From Candidatus Poribacteria bacterium (lineage in GTDB: Bacteria; Poribacteria; WGA-4E; UBA9662), in contig PACG01000050.1 in NCBI GenBank assembly GCA_002699335.1, forward strand, positions 1 to 6,091: 6,091 nucleotides of DNA, read 5' to 3'. Each line of letters opens with the position of its first letter. Position 1 is the first letter of the stretch. The position numbers were made by a program, and so were the translations under genes. Positions 1 to 5,162 of the stretch are shown here, piece by piece. The notes below the pieces were generated by a model. It ran no database searches. It saw nothing but the letters and a program-made list of their open reading frames with translations, and was not told the DNA's origin.

Positions 1-37
1 ATTTGCGCTTATCTAGTGACTCACTTCAACATTGCTA

Positions 38-90
38 CTGATACCCGCGCAAAAGATAACTCGTGTACGGGGTAATCAGGCGGGTATTAG
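38..90. repeat. Imperfect inverted repeat of the GCGGGTATYAG motif
   Basis: CTGATACCCGC (38-48) is complementary to GCGGGTATTAG (80-90) with one mismatch that would be G-U in RNA; the arms are 31 bases apart. The left arm is thus an inverted copy of the motif that opens the dispersed repeat and recurs as GCGGGTATCAG at 4985-4995. Confidence 0.45.
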
Positions 91-124
91 CTGCCCTTAG
101 TCGGCACCCTTTTTCTCCCTCAAC
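69..124 (+). repeat. Dispersed direct repeat, copy 1
   Basis: GGGGTAATCAGGCGGGTAT is followed by (T/C)AGC, a CCC(T)TAGT core, and a CTTTTTCTCC pyrimidine tract. It matches 4974-5029 at about 44 of 52 aligned positions, including 21 of the first 22, with one gap. It lies 3' of the beta-helix gene. Confidence 0.75.
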
Positions 125-138
125 CCGTTTCTTTCTTC

Positions 139-318
139 CTAATCCAATACACCCAAAATCCACATAAAAAACAACCCCCACCGACCTAGATGATCCACCC
201 TTTTGTCGTCAGCTATTGGCAGTTTCACTGACTGGGCTTCAACACCCGGAATGGTCAGTTGGAGGTTGCTATTCTTATAGGTAGTTACTAGAGTTTGAGT
301 GGAATGATTGGCCAAGTA
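139..318 (-). pseudogene. Unrecognised 59-codon open frame without start codon
   Basis: Between TGA (319-321) and TAG (139-141) the minus strand reads through TYKNSNLQLTIPGVEAQ, SVKLPIADDKRVDHLGR and WGLFFMWILGVLD. The text is protein-like, with a charged stretch followed by a short hydrophobic end. There is no in-frame ATG except one near the end. It lies in the same reading frame as the beta-helix/DUF1080 gene, separated from its end by two stops (343-345 and 319-321). It may therefore be a lost C-terminal extension, the tail of another broken gene, or chance. No family is recognised. Confidence 0.25.
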
Positions 319-342
319 TCAAAGATGAAAGCTAATCCATTG

Positions 343-2196
343 TCAATCTAATGGCATTAGTCTTAGCTTTCGGTATTCAATGGGTGCCACTCCACTTTGT
401 AATCCGATGTGACCTTGGTAGGGGAATGTCCCGGTAGTCCGATTTATTTCTTGACCGTTAATGGAAACTATCACTTGTTCCAGGTTGCATGCAATTTCGC
501 AAAGGTTCCAATTCCCGATTTCTCTTTCTTTGTTTTCACCCAGACACTTCTGGATATGTATACCATCTACTACTTCACCATCATCTAACTCTCCATCGAT
601 AGCAAGTATATCGCCTGTACGTGTGCCTCCTACTTGCATTTCAACACACAAAGGCCATCGCTTGTCAGCGCCGTATATACGAACTAATATTCCGCTATCT
701 CCAATGGATTTTGGCCATCGCCATTCAACCGCCAGTTTAAAGTTTCGGTATGTCTTTTTGGTGCGGATGTATCCGTCCGTTTTTCCTGAACACCAGATGA
801 CTCCATTGCGGATTTCCCAAACCTCACTAGGGTCCGTTGTCTCGTCCTTATCACCGAGAAAAAATATCCAATCATCAAGATCATTCCCGTTGAAAAGTTC
901 TTCGCTCCTCGGGCCGTCCATATACTCGTAGGCTCCTATGTCTGGCTTTCCTGTGACTGCAGTGCCATCTAGATCATGGAGATATCCGAAGTCCAATGCC
1001 GCGTCTATGGCTGGACTGCCTTTTCTTAGACGCAAATCACGGTTATCAAAATCTATGAAAAGTGGATCAGCAATACAATCGCCGTCGCCTAATGGCTTAC
1101 CAACATCAACCTCACCGTTAAAAGAATAGTAAAGATTATTGTTACTTTTTTGTGCTTCCCCATCTTGAGCAATATCATCTCGGAAATCACCGAAGACTGA
1201 CATACCAACATCACGTGTAATGAATATATTGTTTGTGAATACTACTTCATTTGGATTGTACCATTCCCTAAACCATATGAAATCGCTGAAACCATTGTTA
1301 TCATGGCGGCTACGAATCACTGTATTATTTATCACCCTCCAACCTTTTGTCCCATTCAAGCCTAAAAACTTTTCATAATCATCGCTTAAATTATATGCAA
1401 GAGTCACATCACGGTAGCTTCCATGTTCATAACATTCCAGAAATCCACTGTTTTCACGGCTGAAGTTATGATGCACACGAAGACCTGTTTGATTCTCATG
1501 ATTATCCAGTTCAATAGCACCACCATCCGCGCCCCAAAAGGTTCCTGTACTTCGGATATTGATGAAGGTATTGTGTGCGATCTCGGTGTAGTTTCCAGTC
1601 GCAATTATCCCCATCGGCCCCCAATACCTATTCAATGGCTCTGTAGAATCGTGAAGGTAGTTCTTTTTGATAATTCCATAGTCTCCATTATCACGGATGC
1701 CCACTGGCATATTGGTGAATTCGCAGTCTATGATTGTATTGTGGTGCGTGTCTTCTTTCATGAATATTGCACCTAGTAATTGTGCTCTGCGTCGACTTTT
1801 ATATTGAATTGCACAGTTAAAGAAAAATAGATCTTTGAAGATTATATGGGATCCGCTGACATCAAAAAGACGGCCATAATTCTCATCATATTCAAGGTTG
1901 GAAAATCTGGGCTTTTCACCCATTCCGTAGGCCATAAATGTTATCGGGACACCATCCTCGCCCGAATCATTTAAAATCACATTTCCCATAAAAGATGAAT
2001 TGCGCTTAAAAAACACACTATCACCTGGCAATAGATTAATATCATATAGCTTGGCCAAAGATCTGAGTGGTTTATCTCGACTACCTGGATTCCTATCCGA
2101 TCCTGATACCGAGTCAAAATAATACGTTGCCCCACCTGCTTTTTCCAGCGAGCAAATTATCATTATGCTCAAACAAATTATTGTGATTGGTCTCAT
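343..2196 (-). CDS. Secreted parallel beta-helix protein with C-terminal DUF1080 (3-keto-disaccharide hydrolase-type) domain
   Basis: This is a 617-residue exported protein. Residues 1-23 form a signal peptide (MRP, then a hydrophobic run to about 17, then an A-GGA cleavage region). Residues 24-100 match the entry of right-handed beta-helix proteins (YYFDS, SGSDRNPGS, KPLRSL, LPGDSVFFKR). Residues 100-375 carry repeated N-rich turns (HNTIIDCEF, IAHNTF, VHHNFS, VINNTVI, FTNNIF) typical of stacked coils. Residues 378-425 hold the DPLF, GSPAIDA, DLDG and DIGAYEY signature of choice-of-anchor Q-type proteins. Residues 434-612 are DUF1080: LFNGNDLDDW, NGVIWCSG, GYIRTKK, DSGILVRI, EMQV, GNWN and IEYRKLRL. 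DUF1080 belongs to the concanavalin-like fold and includes 3-keto-glycoside hydrolases, so a role on extracellular glycans is inferred; the substrate is unknown. The start is the first Met before the signal peptide, but no clear Shine-Dalgarno precedes it. The next Met (residue 12) lies inside the hydrophobic run. Confidence 0.9.
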   Translation of the reverse strand: MRPITIICLSIMIICSLEKAGGATYYFDSVSGSDRNPGSRDKPLRSLAKLYDINLLPGDSVFFKRNSSFMGNVILNDSGEDGVPITFMAYGMGEKPRFSNLEYDENYGRLFDVSGSHIIFKDLFFFNCAIQYKSRRRAQLLGAIFMKEDTHHNTIIDCEFTNMPVGIRDNGDYGIIKKNYLHDSTEPLNRYWGPMGIIATGNYTEIAHNTFINIRSTGTFWGADGGAIELDNHENQTGLRVHHNFSRENSGFLECYEHGSYRDVTLAYNLSDDYEKFLGLNGTKGWRVINNTVIRSRHDNNGFSDFIWFREWYNPNEVVFTNNIFITRDVGMSVFGDFRDDIAQDGEAQKSNNNLYYSFNGEVDVGKPLGDGDCIADPLFIDFDNRDLRLRKGSPAIDAALDFGYLHDLDGTAVTGKPDIGAYEYMDGPRSEELFNGNDLDDWIFFLGDKDETTDPSEVWEIRNGVIWCSGKTDGYIRTKKTYRNFKLAVEWRWPKSIGDSGILVRIYGADKRWPLCVEMQVGGTRTGDILAIDGELDDGEVVDGIHIQKCLGENKEREIGNWNLCEIACNLEQVIVSINGQEINRTTGTFPYQGHIGLQSGVAPIEYRKLRLMPLD

Positions 2197-2232
2197 ATGA
2201 TGAATTATTTAGCAATTACTCCATGGGAATAA

Positions 2233-2260
2233 CTAATACCTTGCCCGTTAGGCTTGCCAA
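2233..2260 (-). promoter_or_regulatory. Candidate promoter for the beta-helix/DUF1080 gene
   Basis: Minus-strand TTGGCA (2255-2260) and TATTAG (2233-2238) are separated by 16 bases; the -10 is weak (4 of 6). It would give a leader of about 30 bases without a clear ribosome site. Confidence 0.28.
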
Positions 2261-2281
2261 AAATTGTTCCGCCAATCGAAA

Positions 2282-2303
2282 CCCGTTTCTATATGAAACT
2301 GGG
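2282..2303 (-). terminator. Hairpin, possible weak terminator of the 2334-2594 frame
   Basis: CCCGTTTC (2282-2289) pairs with GAAAC-T-GGG (2295-2303): 8 base pairs, one bulged base and a 5-base loop. On the minus strand it is followed by TTTCGATT, so the T-run is short. It lies 30 bases past the stop of the hidden frame and just upstream of the beta-helix gene's candidate promoter. Confidence 0.3.
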
Positions 2304-2333
2304 AGGCTTTTCTGTAAATGGTTTATTTGAATT

Positions 2334-2594
2334 TTATTTAGAAATAACCGTATTTATTAACCATTTTATTGTTTCAAACCATGGTCTGGTTAATCTCAAG
2401 AACTTTGCTAAATCCCCATAGTAGCCTGTCATTGTAAATGTAATTCTACCCAAATAATCTAAAGTGGATGGGTTGGTGTTACCCCGGCTGGTCATCGGCT
2501 CAACGACACTCGCTAGGCTTGCTATTTGCGCGCCGATCGCTTCAACTTTACGGCTTGGCTCTCTGAGAACAACATCCCCGCATTTCGATGGGTG
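2334..2594 (-). pseudogene. Unrecognised protein-like open frame, 86 codons, probable gene remnant or non-standard small gene
   Basis: An uninterrupted minus-strand frame runs from just after a TGA (2595-2597) to TAA (2334-2336). It reads GDVVLREPSRKVEAIGAQ, IASLASVVEPMTSRGNTNPS, TLDYLGRITFTMTGYYGD, LAKFLRLTRPWFETIKW, LINTVISK. The composition is protein-like, with amphipathic helical stretches. The first ATG is residue 34 (2493-2495), which would give a 53-residue product with no good ribosome site, so the upstream part suggests a larger gene that lost its 5' end. The same frame continues upstream of the TGA for about 25 more codons. I do not recognise the family. A hairpin at 2282-2303, downstream, could be its terminator. 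It could also be a chance open frame. Confidence 0.35.
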
Positions 2595-2641
2595 TCAGGA
2601 TTGAATTAAGAAATGGTATCTATATACTATTTCTCCCCCTG

Positions 2642-2696
2642 AACTTGGGTGAGGCGAGGACTTTACACGGCTCCGTTGATACTAGCTACCCAGGTT
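2642..2696 (-). other. Stem-loop directly after paralog A
   Basis: AACTTGGGT (2642-2650) pairs with ACCCAGGTT (2688-2696), 9 pairs with one G-U, with a small ACGG/CCGT hairpin (2668-2677) inside the 37-base loop. It begins 2 bases after the stop codon. There is no T-run, so it could be a message-end structure rather than a canonical terminator. Confidence 0.3.
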
Positions 2697-2698
2697 AA

Positions 2699-3553
2699 TC
2701 AACGGCTAGATTTGACCTCGCCCCATGTAACAGCGAGGTTGTCGGCCGGTTCGATAGCCAAGGTCACAGGTACATGATAATTTAGAATGAACTCGCTCAT
2801 GATATCACCAAACGACACTCCAGGGTGTGGAATATCACCCACATAAGCTTGGACAAAGATTCCAAGTCTTCCCCCTGTCTCTTGATTGAAAATTACTCCT
2901 GGTTCCACACGCCGACTTGCCTCCTTAGTGTTTTCGGCTAAGGCCATTTCCAATTTCCACGCTGTTCCGTCGTAATCCTTTACATGAAATGGATAAGAGG
3001 TGCCATATTTTTTGAGACTGGGTGCATACTTCTTGCCTTCCTTTGTTGGCGTCACCTCAACCGGGGCTTCTTTCCAGCCATCAGCTCCTCTCACATGCCA
3101 GACGTGAGCCAGCGGCACGTCAATAATGTTCTGTAACCCCTTTGTTTCATTTGTCTCCTGCGGCCCCTCGGAGGTGTAAAAGGTATATTCTCCGGTGTTG
3201 AAAATCGTATTGCCGGCATCCAGAAAATCTTCCAGAATAGAACCATCTGGCTTGGCGTTTCCTATTGGGTAAATAGTTGAGGGTGTGATTCCCGTCAATA
3301 TAAGAGTACTGTTGCCACCTTTCGTGTGATCTTTGACCCAAGTAGCCAGACCTTTTATTTGATTAGGCTTGAAAACTTCAAGGTTCACTTGACCTTTAAT
3401 AGCATTAATCAGCTTGGTGACTTCTTTATCTGCGTCAGCTTTGGGCCATGGATGAGCATCGGTGTGAAGGGCGAAATCTTGGGCTTCCATCATGCTAACT
3501 ATAGTTAATGGTAAAAACAGCCATAGAACAATGGTCGTTACTTTATAATACAT
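2699..3553 (-). CDS. Secreted protein of unknown function, paralog A (possible ThuA/GATase-like fold)
   Basis: This 284-residue protein is called from the internal Met at residue 23 of the longest frame. AGAGGAG lies 5 bases upstream of that ATG, and the paralog begins identically with MYYKV. Residues 1-24 are a signal peptide: MYYK, a hydrophobic run with LWLFLPL, and probable cleavage after MEA, before QDF. The mature part has HTDAHPWP (30-37), STLILTGITPS (about 82-92), ILEDFLDAGNTIFNTGEYTFYT, NIIDVP, VWHV, NQETGGRLGIFVQAYVGD, SEFILNYHVP and a final LAVTWGEVKSSR. Alternating hydrophobic strands, a glycine-containing 'FLDAGNTIFNTG' step and the 'GGRLGIFVQ...SEFILNY' ending recall ThuA-like/glutamine-amidotransferase-like proteins. 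I see no nucleophile Cys, so an enzymatic role is not supported. It lies downstream of paralog B in the same direction, 145 bases away. I do not recognise the exact family. Confidence 0.88.
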   Translation of the reverse strand: MYYKVTTIVLWLFLPLTIVSMMEAQDFALHTDAHPWPKADADKEVTKLINAIKGQVNLEVFKPNQIKGLATWVKDHTKGGNSTLILTGITPSTIYPIGNAKPDGSILEDFLDAGNTIFNTGEYTFYTSEGPQETNETKGLQNIIDVPLAHVWHVRGADGWKEAPVEVTPTKEGKKYAPSLKKYGTSYPFHVKDYDGTAWKLEMALAENTKEASRRVEPGVIFNQETGGRLGIFVQAYVGDIPHPGVSFGDIMSEFILNYHVPVTLAIEPADNLAVTWGEVKSSR

Positions 3554-3558
3554 CTGGT
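3443..3558 (-). repeat. Near-identical leader block of paralog A (1000 bp from its twin)
   Basis: These 116 bases match 4443-4558 except at 3490, 3537 and 3538. The block covers the last 5 bases before the ATG and codons 1-37 (signal peptide through HTDAHPWP). Identity falls sharply on both sides: the upstream leaders differ, and the rest of the coding sequence is only roughly three-quarters identical in the part compared. Confidence 0.9.
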
Positions 3559-3698
3559 CTCCTCTTGTTTGGCTTGGTTGTTGTTGGAAGCAAACAAAAT
3601 CATCCCCAGTTTCTTTCATTTGGGGTTAGCCGCCTGGCTTGGTGGTTACCTGCCCCTCTAGTGACACTTTATTTGAAACTGGGCATGATCCATGGTTG
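3554..3698 (-). other. Spacer between the paralogs with a 9-bp inverted repeat
   Basis: CCCAGTTTC (3605-3613) and GAAACTGGG (3675-3683) are perfect complements 61 bases apart, with AGCCGCCTGGCT inside. The same GAAACTGGG word occurs in the hairpin at 2295-2303. No clear promoter or T-run is seen, so whether the pair is cotranscribed is undecided. Confidence 0.35.
3559..3565 (-). promoter_or_regulatory. Shine-Dalgarno site of paralog A
   Basis: AGAGGAG on the minus strand lies 5 bases before ATG 3553. It decides the start in favour of MYYKV over the upstream Met at 3619. The equivalent site of paralog B is the weaker AGGAA at 4559-4563. Confidence 0.8.
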
Positions 3699-4553
3699 TT
3701 ACCGATTGGATTTGATTTGCCCCCAGGTCAGGGCTAGTTTGCTATCCGGTTCAACAGCCGTCAAAACCTTGGGCACATAATAGTTAAGAATAAACTCACT
3801 GATAAGGTCACCGAAAGACACGTCGGGATTTGGAACATCACCAACGTATGCTTGCACGAAGACGCCGAGTCGACCCCCAGTTTCTTGATTGATAATCATT
3901 GCTGGGTCAACGCGCAGATCTTCATCGGTATTTTCGGCTAAGGCGATTTCTAGTTGCCAAGAGGTTCCCTCATAATCCTCGATATGTAACGGGTAAGAGG
4001 TACCATATTCTTTGATACTCGGTGTGTATTTTCTGCCATCTTCCGTTGGCCTCATTACCACAGGCTCCTCTTTCCATCCATCGTCTCCTTTCACATGCCA
4101 AACGAAAGCATTGGGCACATCAATGATGTTGTGTAAGCCCTGTGTTTCATTGGTTTCCTCCGGTCCTTCGGCAGTGTAAAAAGTATATTCTCCGGTGTTA
4201 AAGATAGTATTTCCGGCATCAAGGAACGCCTCTAGTATAGAACCATCTGGCTCCGTGTTCCCTTTTGGGTAAATTGAGGAGGGTGTTATGCCGGTCAGGA
4301 TCAGGGTGCTTCCCCCACTATCAATATGTGCTTTGACCCAATTTGCCAGCGCGTCTCTGTCATCTGGACCAAAAACCTCAAGATTAACTTTATTACCGAG
4401 AGCACTAACCAGTTTGTCGGTCTCCTTCTTGGCATCAGCTTCGGGCCATGGATGAGCATCGGTGTGAAGGGCGAAATCTTGGGCTTCCACCATGCTAACT
4501 ATAGTTAATGGTAAAAACAGCCATAGAACAATGGTCACTACTTTATAATACAT
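3699..4553 (-). CDS. Secreted protein of unknown function, paralog B
   Basis: This 284-residue tandem paralog of the downstream gene has the same length and about 72% identity by hand alignment. The start is the MYYKV methionine rather than one 17 codons earlier: AGGAA lies 5 bases upstream and similarity to the paralog begins here. Residues 1-24 are a signal peptide with probable cleavage after VEA. Shared blocks include HTDAHPWP, STLILTGITPS, PDGSILE, FLDAGNTIFNTGEYTFYT, ETNET, NIIDVP, VWHV, YGTSYP, NQETGGRLG, FVQAYVGD, VSFGD and SEFILNY, ending LALTWGQIKSNR. Divergence concentrates in residues 43-80, in the stretch after DGWKE, and near residues 208-220. The fold looks like an alpha/beta ThuA/GATase-type domain, but no catalytic set is visible. 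It is the first gene of the pair, with a candidate promoter about 90 bases upstream of its start. Confidence 0.88.
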   Translation of the reverse strand: MYYKVVTIVLWLFLPLTIVSMVEAQDFALHTDAHPWPEADAKKETDKLVSALGNKVNLEVFGPDDRDALANWVKAHIDSGGSTLILTGITPSSIYPKGNTEPDGSILEAFLDAGNTIFNTGEYTFYTAEGPEETNETQGLHNIIDVPNAFVWHVKGDDGWKEEPVVMRPTEDGRKYTPSIKEYGTSYPLHIEDYEGTSWQLEIALAENTDEDLRVDPAMIINQETGGRLGVFVQAYVGDVPNPDVSFGDLISEFILNYYVPKVLTAVEPDSKLALTWGQIKSNR

Positions 4554-4558
4554 CTGGT
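4443..4558 (-). repeat. Near-identical leader block of paralog B
   Basis: Twin of 3443-3558, with 113 of 116 bases identical and no gaps. All three differences change amino acids (T6V from two adjacent bases, M22V from one). Confidence 0.9.
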
Positions 4559-4645
4559 TTCCTAATCTTTTTCGGTGGCTACCATGGTTACATAGAGTCA
4601 CCACTTGTTAATATTTGCCATTAGTTGGCATTTAAAATGGCAGCC

Positions 4646-4674
4646 AGTATTCCATCGGTCAGAAAAAAAGTCAA
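4646..4674 (-). promoter_or_regulatory. Candidate promoter for paralog B (and possibly A)
   Basis: Read on the minus strand, TTGACT (4669-4674) and AATACT (4646-4651) are 17 bases apart; the -35 matches 5 of 6, the -10 only 4 of 6. Transcription would begin near 4640, giving an 85-base leader with a TGCCA/TGGCA hairpin at 4616-4630. Confidence 0.35.
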
Positions 4675-4706
4675 GGAATAGGGCATAAAGCAGGCAGAAT
4701 AGGACC

Positions 4707-4894
4707 TCGTTACTGACGACTCATGGTTGATTGGTCAAAAACCATGTGGCAGATCAAGTCAAAGGGATCCAGATCTTTACTCACCTGTCTCGCCAAAGGC
4801 TCAGGCAGGATCCCCGTTGTGCCAGTTCACGGATTACAGCTGCTTTACGGTTCGCATGTTAGTATCCTTTTAAAATTTCGTCAACTATCGCGTT
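4707..4894 (-). pseudogene. hsdR: Remnant of type I restriction endonuclease R subunit (HsdR), C-terminal domain
   Basis: Read on the minus strand, this spacer gives NAIVDEILKGY, a TAA (4859-4861), HANRKAAVIRELAQRG, a one-base shift at the G-run 4812-4815, then ILPEPLARQVSKDLDPFD and LICHMVFDQSTMSRQ, ending at a TAA (4710-4712). The pattern RKAAVIREL..RG..L..LA..V.KD.DPFDLICH..FDQ...(S/T)R is what I know from the C-terminal domain of EcoEI/EcoKI-like HsdR proteins, where 'PPLTRRERA' normally follows. Here the stop sits about where a Glu codon would be. Two stops, a frameshift and loss of the helicase and nuclease parts make it non-functional. No hsdM or hsdS is visible nearby. Family assignment is from memory of the motif. 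Confidence 0.6.
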
Positions 4895-4973
4895 AGACTC
4901 TCAAGGTCGATGGGTCATAATGCCAAGTATGGAGGTAGTTGAACTTTTCCAGGACGAAGTTCAGTTCCCCTAG

Positions 4974-5029
4974 GGGGTAATCAGGCGGGTATCAGCAACC
5001 CTAGTTGGTACTCTTTTTCTCCTTCTAAC
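4974..5029 (+). repeat. Dispersed direct repeat, copy 2
   Basis: This is the second copy of the repeat at 69-124, in the same orientation. It starts inside a perfect CCCCTAGGGG palindrome (4967-4976) absent from copy 1, and ends about 15 bases before the -35 box of the GNAT promoter. Together the copies bracket all minus-strand genes. Confidence 0.75.
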
Positions 5030-5043
5030 TTATTCTGCCTCTA

Positions 5044-5072
5044 TTGACCTACTGTTTGTATTGCTATACAAT
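5044..5072 (+). promoter_or_regulatory. Sigma70-type promoter for the GNAT gene
   Basis: TTGACC (5044-5049) and TACAAT (5067-5072) are separated by exactly 17 bases; each box matches consensus at 5 of 6 positions. Transcription would begin near 5079, giving a pyrimidine-rich leader of about 84 bases with a small AAACG-TTTT-CGTTT hairpin (5110-5123). Confidence 0.6.
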
Positions 5073-5162
5073 AAGCGATAAGTAATTAGCCCTTCTTTCT
5101 TCTCATGTTAAACGTTTTCGTTTCTCCATTCTTGCTTTTTCTTTGACCGCATACGAGCCAAG

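Larger units (their letters stand above)
4895..5162. other. Non-coding spacer upstream of the GNAT gene
   Basis: Beyond the repeat copy, the CCCCTAGGGG palindrome and the promoter, it holds only a 32-codon minus-strand frame with no recognisable content. From about 5080 to the start codon the plus strand is rich in C and T. Confidence 0.5.

Noticed and set aside
684..884. Minus-strand 66-codon frame
   Set aside because: It is a shifted reading of the DUF1080 domain in the correct frame.
461..1129. Plus-strand frames opposite the beta-helix gene (461-931, 938-1129)
   Set aside because: They lie antisense inside a gene with clear domains, and their translations are low-complexity Ser/Pro-rich text without motifs.
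1404..1776. Short frames on both strands (1404-1604 minus, 1423-1776 plus)
   Set aside because: They are out-of-frame or antisense readings of the beta-helix repeats.
3554..3619. Upstream start for paralog A (ATG at 3619)
   Set aside because: The extra 22 residues are not shared with paralog B, would bury the signal peptide, and the strong AGAGGAG site serves the MYYKV start.
3508..3780. 90-codon plus-strand frame spanning the paralog spacer
   Set aside because: It overlaps both paralogs antisense, has no ribosome site, and its translation resembles no known family.
3326..4508. Two plus-strand frames (3326-3508 and 4326-4508) ending in identical peptides
   Set aside because: They are antisense to the paralogs; their identity only reflects the duplicated leader DNA.
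4554..4604. Upstream start for paralog B (ATG at 4604)
   Set aside because: The extra 17 residues are unrelated to those of paralog A and would precede the signal peptide.
4898..4995. 32-codon minus-strand frame (YPPDYPLGELNF and onward)
   Set aside because: It is too short, overlaps the dispersed repeat and has no start codon or motif.
69..5029. Reading the two direct repeats as a CRISPR or as transposon terminal repeats
   Set aside because: There are only two copies, 4.9 kb apart in direct orientation, with no spacers, no transposase and no inverted ends.
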